64,000 nt of DNA from Nissolia schottii. Its lineage: Eukaryota > Streptophyta > Magnoliopsida > Fabales > Fabaceae. Under the pieces are notes generated by a model, which worked only from the letters and a program-made list of their open reading frames with translations, had not been told where the DNA came from and made no database searches. Positions 57,263-64,000 of this stretch are shown here, one piece after another. The DNA lies in NCBI GenBank assembly GCA_003254905.1, contig QANU01103765.1, positions 76,667 through 140,666 of the forward strand, given 5' to 3'. The translations under genes were made by a program, and so were the position numbers. Numbering within the stretch: position 1 is the first letter of the stretch; every line of letters begins with the position of its first letter.

Positions 57263-58246
57263 GTGTCAACGGCGGCAACTCTTGATCCGTCTCAAGACTT
57301 CTCTTCCCCCTATTACCTTCATCCTAATGAAAATCCATCTTTGATCTTGGTGTCCACCCTCCTCAATGACGCCAATTATCATGGTTGGTCACGCGCTATG
57401 CGCATGGCGCTTCTATCCAAGAACAAAGTCAAATTCATTGATGGTTCTATCGTGATGCGTGCTGCTGATTCTGCCCTGTTCAACCAGTGGGAAAAGTGTA
57501 ACCACATGGTTTTGTCATGGATTATTCGGGTTGTAGAGCCTTCAATCGCGCAAAGCGTCTTATGGCTTGACAAAGCGCATGAGGTTTGGAGTGAATTGAA
57601 GGAAAGGTTTTCTCAGGGAGACATTCTCCGCATTGTTGATCTTCATGACGAGATAGCTTCATTACGCCAAGGAGATGCGTCCGTTACTGCGTTTTTCACT
57701 AATCTAAAAACGCATTGGGATGAATTGGACGTCTTCAGGCCAATGCCTTCCTGTAAGTGTGCAATTCAATGCTCATGTGGAGTTCTTGATGAGTTGAAAT
57801 CCAGGATGAATGCTGATCGGGCAATCAGGTTCCTAAAGGGACTTAATGAATCGTTTCACACAGTTTGGTCTCAGGTACTACTCATGGACCCTCTTCCATC
57901 ATTGAACAAAATTTTCTCCCTTGTGCTTCAACATGAACGCCAGCTTGCTTAGGAGACAAGTTCTGAGGCGAAAATGCTCTTGAACTATGCTAACAAGCCC
58001 CAAGCCCCTTTTAATGCTAAGCAATCATCATCTGATCCCTCTAAGCCCAAGCAACAGGGCAAGAAATGCTCATTTTGTGGCTATAAAGGCCATACAGTGG
58101 ATGAGTGTCATAAGAAACATGGGTACCCTCCAGGTTGGAAGTCAAAAAGGGTTGCCGCAAATGCTGTGGTTGCGACAGGTTCAGATGGCCAACAATCTTT
58201 CACTTTCACATCCGAACAGTATCAGAATCTCTTGGCCCTGATTTAA
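57263..58246 (+). other. Copia gag region with zinc knuckle (fossil)
   Basis: The first part has the copia gag signature (LVSTLLNDANYHGWSRAM; ELKERFSQGD), and a CCHC-type knuckle (CSFCGYKGHTVDECH) lies near 58067-58111. Broken. Confidence 0.85.
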
Positions 58247-58329
58247 TCGTCTCAGGCTAATTCTGGACAGATCCAAGCCAACCTTATCCAAGCCAACAAT
58301 GCCTCTAGTTCTGCTCCAACCACAGGTAC

Positions 58330-61200
58330 TGTTTCATGGATTTTAGACTCAGGGACCACGCACCATATTTGTAGCTCTTTGGCCTTCTTCAAATCCTATA
58401 GACAGTTGAGCCCTCCTCTTGCAATCAATCTGCCAAATGGACACATATTATACTTATCTCATATAGGCACTGTGCAATTTAATTCAAGATTTTGTTTAGT
58501 GAATGTGTTGTTTCTGCCACGTTTCAGATTTAATCTAATATCTGTTAGCCAGCTTTGTGCCGATTTGGAGTGTAGACTCACATTGTCCTATGATGAATGC
58601 ATTATTCAGGACATGCTTAGCTCGAACCCGATTGGACATGCTAAAGCAAATGCAGGCCTGTACATTCTTGATAACCCTGCATTACAGCCTTCTGATCATG
58701 CTGTCATCAATTCTGTTTCTGTTGATAAATTTGACCTATGGCACTATAGATTAGGCCACTTGGGTTCAGACAAGTTGAAATTGTTGCATAATATACATAT
58801 ATTTGTACCTGCTTGTAAAAAGAATATCCCATGTGATGTTTGTCATTTTTCCAAGCAAAAGACTATTCCTTTCTCTCTAAGTAATTCTGTTGCTGCTGAA
58901 ATTTTTGATTTGTTGCATGTGGATATATGGGGGCTTGTTCCAACTATTTCAATACAAGGGCATAGGTACTTTCTAACCATAGTTGATGACAAAAGTAGAC
59001 ACACTTGGATTTATCTGTTGAAATCTAAAGCTGAGGCATCTTCATCTCTAAGAGCATTCATTATTATGATTGCCACTCAATTTGACAAAAGGATTAAAGT
59101 GGTCAGATCGAACAATGGGCCAGAATTTACCATGGCTGAATTCTATGCTGCTAGGGGCATTATTCATCAGCTGAGTTGTGTGGAGACACCACAACAAAAT
59201 GCTGTGGTTGAAAGAAAACATCAACACTTGCTCAATGTTGCTAGGTCATTGCTTTTTCAATCCAATATGCCTCATTGCTTCTGGTGTTTTGCTGTTATGC
59301 AAGCTTGCTTCCTGATAAATAGGATTCCCTCTAAAGGTTCTCAGTTGCAGTCACCATATGCCATCATACACTCCAAGGATCCAGATTTGACCTTTCTCAA
59401 AGTTTTTGGGTGTCTACCTTATGCATCCACTCTTACTAGACACAGAACCAAACTGGATAGCAAAGCCAGGAAATGTGCTTTCCTGGGATACAAATATGGC
59501 ACCAAAGGGTTTCTCTTGTATGATCTAGTTTCAAAGGAAGTCTTTCTTAGTAGAAATGTCATCTTCTATGAGAACCATTTCATGCTTCCACTCGCACTGA
59601 ACAGACTACAGCAGGTGGTGGTCTAGTACTTCCTGCTGAGGTATCAGGAAATGATGATCTTTTTATGATCACTTGGCTCATGTTCCCACTCACTCACCCC
59701 CTGTTGTGCTGTCCACTGAAACTGCTATCTCTGTGTCTGAAGTTCCAGCTAGAAGATCTAGCAGACCCAGGCATTTTCCATCATATCTCAGGGATTACCA
59801 TTGCAGCCTCCTGAATAATGCTTCATCTAATCTTGCCTGTTCTGAAGCTGACCTCTCCACTCATTACCCTTTGAGCTCAGTAGTTGGTTATGATTCTCTA
59901 TCTCCCACACATAGGCAATTTGCCTTGAACATGACCACTACCAACTGAACCCTCAAGTTATGTTGCAGCTGTTAAAGAAGAATGCTAGAAAGCTGCAATG
60001 CAGGCTGAGATTGCAGTACTATAACAAAACAATACTTGGGAAGTTGTTGATCTTCCTCCTGGTAAGGTTCCTATAGGCTGCAAGTGGGTATACAAAATAA
60101 AGCTCAAGGCTGATGGCACAATTGAGATATACAAAGCTCGCCTAGTTGCCAAAGGTTTCACCCAAACTCATGGTATTGACTACCTTGACACATTCAGTCC
60201 AGTTGCAAAAATGTCTACAATCAGGCTTTCTTTCCCTAACATTTATTAAAGGCTGGCATCTACAGCAACTGGATGTAAACAATGCCTTTCTTCATGGTTA
60301 CCTCCATGAGGAGGTATATATGAAATTACCTCAAGGATTCAAATTCTCAAAACCTAATCAAGCTTGTAGATTGCTAAAGTCTCTATATGGATTGAAACAA
60401 GCCACCAGACAGTGGTTTTCTAAACTGTCTACGGCTCTACTATCTCAAGGATTTCCTCAATCTAAATGTGATCATTCTCTTTTTCCCAAGCACTCGGGTG
60501 GCTGTTTCACTGCCTTATTAGTCTATGTTGATGATGTGATATTAAGTGGTAATGATTGGGATACAATCTGCAACATCAAAGCCTTCTTGGATCAGCAATT
60601 TAAAATTAAGGACCTTGATGACTTGAAATAGCTCGCAGCCCCCAAGGAATTTCCATCTCTCAACGCAAGTATGCTCTTGAGCTCATCACTGATGCTGGTC
60701 TCTTGGGTTGTAAACCAGACCAATGGTCCACTCTCCAAAGCTGTCAAAGACTGAAGGAGAGCCCCTTACCAATCCATCCCCTTTCAGGCGTCTCATTGGC
60801 CGCCTCATCTACTTGACCACCACAAGGCCAGATCTATCATTTTCTGTCAATCAGCTAGCTGAATTTATGGCTAACCCAAGCACAACACACCACCAAGCAG
60901 CAATGCGCGTCCTTCACTTTGTGAAATCTGCTCCTAGCCTTGGCATTTTTCTACCATCATCAGCAGCAATTCAACTTAAGACATATAGTGATGCCAATTG
61001 GGCAGGCTGCCCGGACACCAGAAGGTCAACCACAGGGTATTGTCTCCAGGTCCTCTTGTGAAACCGAGTACAGGGCCATGGCGGCTGTAACCTGCGAGCT
61101 CCAATGGCTGTCATACCTCCTGCAAGATTTTGGCATCATGGATCACAAGACTGCTATAATCTTCTATGATAATGCATCTTCCATTTAGATAGCTCGAAAT
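58330..61200 (+). other. Copia pol region (fossil)
   Basis: The protease motif WILDSGTTHHIC is near 58340. GAG-pre-integrase (LWHYRLGHLG, CDVCHFSKQK) lies at about 58735-58870 and the integrase core at about 58900-59400. Reverse transcriptase spans about 60030-60620 ([20 protein letters not shown]) and RNase H about 60780-61200. The order is that of Ty1/copia. Broken in several places. Confidence 0.85.
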
Positions 61201-61416
61201 CCTGCCTTCCATGAACGAACCAAGCACATTGAGTTAGATTGCCAATTGGTTAGAGACAAGGTCCATGACGGGTTCATTCGTCTATTACCTATCACTTCTA
61301 AGCTTCAACTAGCCGACATACTAACTAAGCCTTTGCCTCCTACCATCTTTAATTTTCTACACAGCAAGCTTGGGTTGCTGAACATATTTGAACCCAACTC
61401 CAAGTTTGAGGGGGGG

Positions 61417-61638
61417 TAATAGTGTATGTACACTTTTAACTTAACGGTTAGTTAGTTTGCTGTTGATTAGTTAGAGTTAGTTAAGCCAGCTTGCTTCCTA
61501 CACAAGCAACTGCTCTATGTATAAATGGCACAATGCCATCTGAATACAATTCAACTTCTTCTTGCTTAAACTCTCTCATTTTGTTTTCCATCTCTTTACT
61601 TGCTGCACAAGCTTATGGTTGCAAAACGAATTCCATTA
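61417..61638 (+). repeat. 3' LTR of the young copia element
   Basis: It directly follows the purine tract GAGGGGGGG (61408-61416) and matches the 5' LTR at about 97%. It ends CCATTA before the AATAC duplication. Confidence 0.9.
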
Positions 61639-61643
61639 AATAC

Positions 61644-62093
61644 TAAGCAAAATATTTATTTTGAATATAAATCAATATAAAATTTTATATATTAATTAAT
61701 TAATTATACCTTATATAAAATATATATAATTTTAGTTAATTATTAAAAATTTAAAACAGTAGTATATAATTAATTATGATATGGAACAATTTATATTAGT
61801 TGTCCATAAAATTAAATAAAAATAAAATTCAAAAAGTGTGACTCATACCAGCAACCTCTCCAATGCAATTTAGTTTTTTTTTTTTTTTCGCTGCAATCCA
61901 TTGTTGTATGTCCAAAAATTTGTTTCGATTTTAGACGCCATTGACTGAGGTGAGTTTAGTCACCACTGCACCAAGTAGTGCAGCGAAATGAGTCGTAGAT
62001 ATAATTTCCTTTGAATTGAATAAATCAAATATAAACACAAAATAACAAGAGAAAAAATTATAAGATGATAACAAATAAAGAGACACAAGAATT
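61644..62093. other. AT-rich DNA, nothing seen
   Basis: No frame or repeat end was recognised between the copia element and the MITE at 62102. Confidence 0.5.
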
Positions 62094-62101
62094 TAATATG
62101 A

Positions 62102-62328
62102 CAAAAGTGCTACATGTACACCCAATTTTATACACCCATACATATACCATTAATAATGCACAAACTTTATTCTCACGAGTGCACAAACATTACAAACTTG
62201 TAAATGATACTCTCAACTATACTTAATTAAGTGTACAAACATTACATGAGTTAAAACACAAACTTTATGTATATAAATATGAGGTGTATGTATAGTGTAT
62301 GATTTTTGGTGTACGTGTAGCAAAACTC
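62102..62328. mobile_element. 227-bp MITE with 8-bp target duplication
   Basis: TAATATGA flanks the element at 62094-62101 and 62329-62336. Its ends are inverted: GCTACATGTACACC near 62109 pairs with GGTGTACGTGTAGC ending at 62321, and ATACA/TGTAT blocks continue inward. The interior repeats GTGCACAAAC-type phrases. An 8-bp duplication fits hAT; a decayed 9-bp Mutator duplication is the alternative. No coding capacity. Confidence 0.8.
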
Positions 62329-62344
62329 TAATATGAGTTGACAA

Positions 62345-62943
62345 ATTTTATATAGGAAAATGTTTTGTGTACACCCTAAACCCATACACTTGTACATACA
62401 CCATTGAATTATACGCAATTAATGACAATTATACGGTCTATAGTAGATTTTCCTTATTTAGAATATCACGCACTCCCACGCAATTTTGTTACGCAAATTC
62501 ATGCTATCTCAAATGAATTTTTAAATCCTGATTTCAAAGCTCGTCATTACACCGCCCATAACCACCACACCACAGTCTTGATCCAACCATATCTCACCAC
62601 CATAACCACCAGAATTGTGAGCAAGTTTGTGCAGAGAGCATTAGCAGCGTCGAGAGCTTGACGTGAATCCATTCCTAGTGATCGTTCAAATGCTAGATAA
62701 CGTGGTAAATTTTCGCGTTGTTTGATTCATTGTTTGTGGAGTGTGTTAGATCACGATCTGTTACACATTCAAATATAATTAATTAGGGGCACAAACATTA
62801 TATGCGATATTGTACAAAATTTGTGTGTGTGAGTGCACAAACATTACAAGCTTAACATAGTGATTTTACTCAAACATCTTATCTAGCAATGCACAAACTT
62901 TCTTCATTTTAGTGCACAAACTTGTTTTTTAGAATTGCAAATC
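62345..62943. repeat. Related repeat with a GC-richer insert, possible captured fragment
   Basis: TTTTGTGTACACCC near 62359 echoes the end of the neighbouring MITE. GCACAAAC phrases recur at about 62789, 62832, 62892 and 62913. Between them, about 62520-62760 is more GC-rich and less repetitive, with a short frame of no recognisable product. This could be a TIR element carrying a piece of host DNA. The right end was not found. Confidence 0.35.
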
Positions 62944-63075
62944 TGTTACCGTGTTACTTATTGAAATATTTTGGTTTATTTGCAAATACAATCCTCCAAA
63001 ATTCACCTTTTACAAACACCCCATAACCTTATCTCTCAATCCCATTCTATTCTGCCATTGAAATTCCAAAACGCA
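62944..63075. repeat. Fragment related to the 39756-40360 element
   Basis: Phrases such as TTTTGGTTTATTTGCAAATA, CCAAAATTCA and ACCTTATCTCTCA match about 39860-39935, with scattered differences and small gaps. It marks a second, partial member of that family about 23 kb away. Confidence 0.6.
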
Positions 63076-64000
63076 AGGAAGTAAGCAGAGGAAGGAACTA
63101 GTAAGGGGTTCGTTTTGCTTCTACTGCGAAATTAAAGTAGATGAAAGAGAATTAAAGTATTAAAATTATTTACAAATAATGCATAAAATATTTGTTTGTT
63201 GGTGTTTTTTTAATAATTTTTTTATTTTTTATTAAGTTGAAAAGAAATAAAATTTTATTTGTGATAATGACTGGTTGTGGTTTATGGGTTCGCGGTGGTT
63301 GGGTTTTGGGTTGTAGATTTCCCAAAGGTGATTAATAGGATGTTACTTTTTTTTTTTTCTATTGATGAAGGTTCATTTAATTGCTCTAGTTATTTATTTA
63401 AGGGTTACGATTCAAGGTTAAGTTTTTAGTGCCCGATGTATCCAATAGCGTCAAATTTATCCACTGGTACTCAAATTTCATTGAGCAGAAAATTTATCCC
63501 ACAAATGAAATGATGCGTTTTTATGATTATTGATGGACTTGAGAAATTTACTGAGGGATTTCTTTGCCTGTGATGTTGTGCATACTTAATTATGTGAACC
63601 TTCTCTTCTTTCTCATTTTCTTCACTCGCTCCACCTCCACTCTCTCCACCCCACCACCCACTCTCTCCACATCCCTTATTTCCTAACTCATCGCCACTGA
63701 CGCCACCACACACTTGCCTCCCTGTTGCCGCCACCACGCTCCTACTTCCCCATCTTCCACCAATTCTGCTCTGTGCTGCCTCTCTTTCGCCGGCACTACC
63801 GCGACACCACCACATCGATGCCTTATTTTATTTATACATAAAGATGAACATGATGTATGTGTAAGTTGCATGAAACCCTAGGAGGAAAGATTTCAGTTCA
63901 ACCATCAACTATTATGTTTTAGAAATATTCTAAGGAAGTTATATCTATGATAGAACTATTAGTCAGTGACAACCTACGTTGACCTTCAGTACCATTATAG
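63076..64000. other. Right edge, no gene seen
   Basis: About 63600-63830 is rich in C and T on the plus strand, giving Gly- and Ser-rich minus-strand frames of low complexity. I see no domain or splice structure to support a gene. Confidence 0.45.

Larger units (their letters stand above)
56859..61638 (+). mobile_element. Ty1/copia LTR retrotransposon, young, full-length in structure but broken
   Basis: It has two LTRs (224 and 222 bp), a primer-binding site directly after the first LTR and a purine tract directly before the second. AATAC target duplications lie at 56854-56858 and 61639-61643. The LTRs begin TAATAG and end CCATTA, so their ends are TA...TA rather than TG...CA. By eye the LTRs differ at about 7 of 222 sites plus one small indel, near 3%. 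That suggests an age of about one to three million years, depending on the rate assumed. Domains run gag, zinc knuckle, protease, integrase, reverse transcriptase, RNase H, the copia order. The coding part has several breaks. Confidence 0.92.

Noticed and set aside
63471-63871. Gly-rich minus-strand frames near the right edge
   Set aside because: Low-complexity product of a C/T-rich stretch; no domain, splice sites or family match recognised.
1-64000. CRISPR array, bacterial operon, or defence-type system
   Set aside because: The DNA is plant nuclear: intron-bearing genes and retroelements. The tandem arrays seen are microsatellites or transposon subrepeats without spacer-repeat structure.

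Overview
The window is plant nuclear DNA, most likely from a phaseoloid legume. The signs are AT-rich intergenic DNA, short plant introns with GT/AG ends, copia and gypsy retroelements, many short terminal-inverted-repeat elements, and four plant genes. The species itself is inferred, not shown. There are sequence gaps at 31333, 45412-45427 and 52504, and the 16-base poly-G at the very start may be an assembly edge.

Layout. 1-345 holds a minus-strand promoter-like repeat with a 22-bp tandem array built on CGCTGAGCG. About 540-3748 is a broken Ty1/copia element. 3750-9332 is gene-poor repeat-derived DNA. 9333-11240 is an LTR-like repeat in minus orientation. 11791-19938 is an old Ty3/gypsy element. 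Its 5' LTR is split by another LTR element with a clear 5-bp target duplication, and its interior carries a second LTR-like unit related to the 9333-11240 repeat.

Host genes. (1) A complete 14-exon mitochondrial Rho GTPase (MIRO) gene on the minus strand, 26239-20107, predicted at 645 aa. (2) A decayed FAR1-related gene, minus strand, about 29065-26950. (3) A two-exon mitochondrial-type PPR gene on the plus strand, 30592-33525, 523 aa, closest in my memory to Arabidopsis At4g02820. (4) A small plant-specific gene of unknown function, plus strand, 36237-39111, 205 aa. (5) A 7-exon TT8-type bHLH transcription factor gene, minus strand, 54478-42055, 672 aa, with two introns over 4 kb and a 15-nt microexon. 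I worked out the exon joins by hand, and the reading frame closes for all four intact genes.

56859-61638 is a young Ty1/copia element with matching LTRs, a 5-bp target duplication and non-canonical TA...TA LTR ends. Several non-autonomous DNA elements are placed by their inverted ends, two of them with perfect 8-bp target duplications (39756-40360 and 62102-62328).

The host genes do not form a pathway. MIRO and the PPR protein both act in mitochondria; TT8 works in the nucleus on flavonoid pigment genes. I see no gene cluster, CRISPR array or defence-like system. The most informative points are the fine gene structure (GC-AG intron, microexon, a substituted EF-hand in MIRO), the 22-bp dyad array, and the nested or precisely bounded mobile elements.
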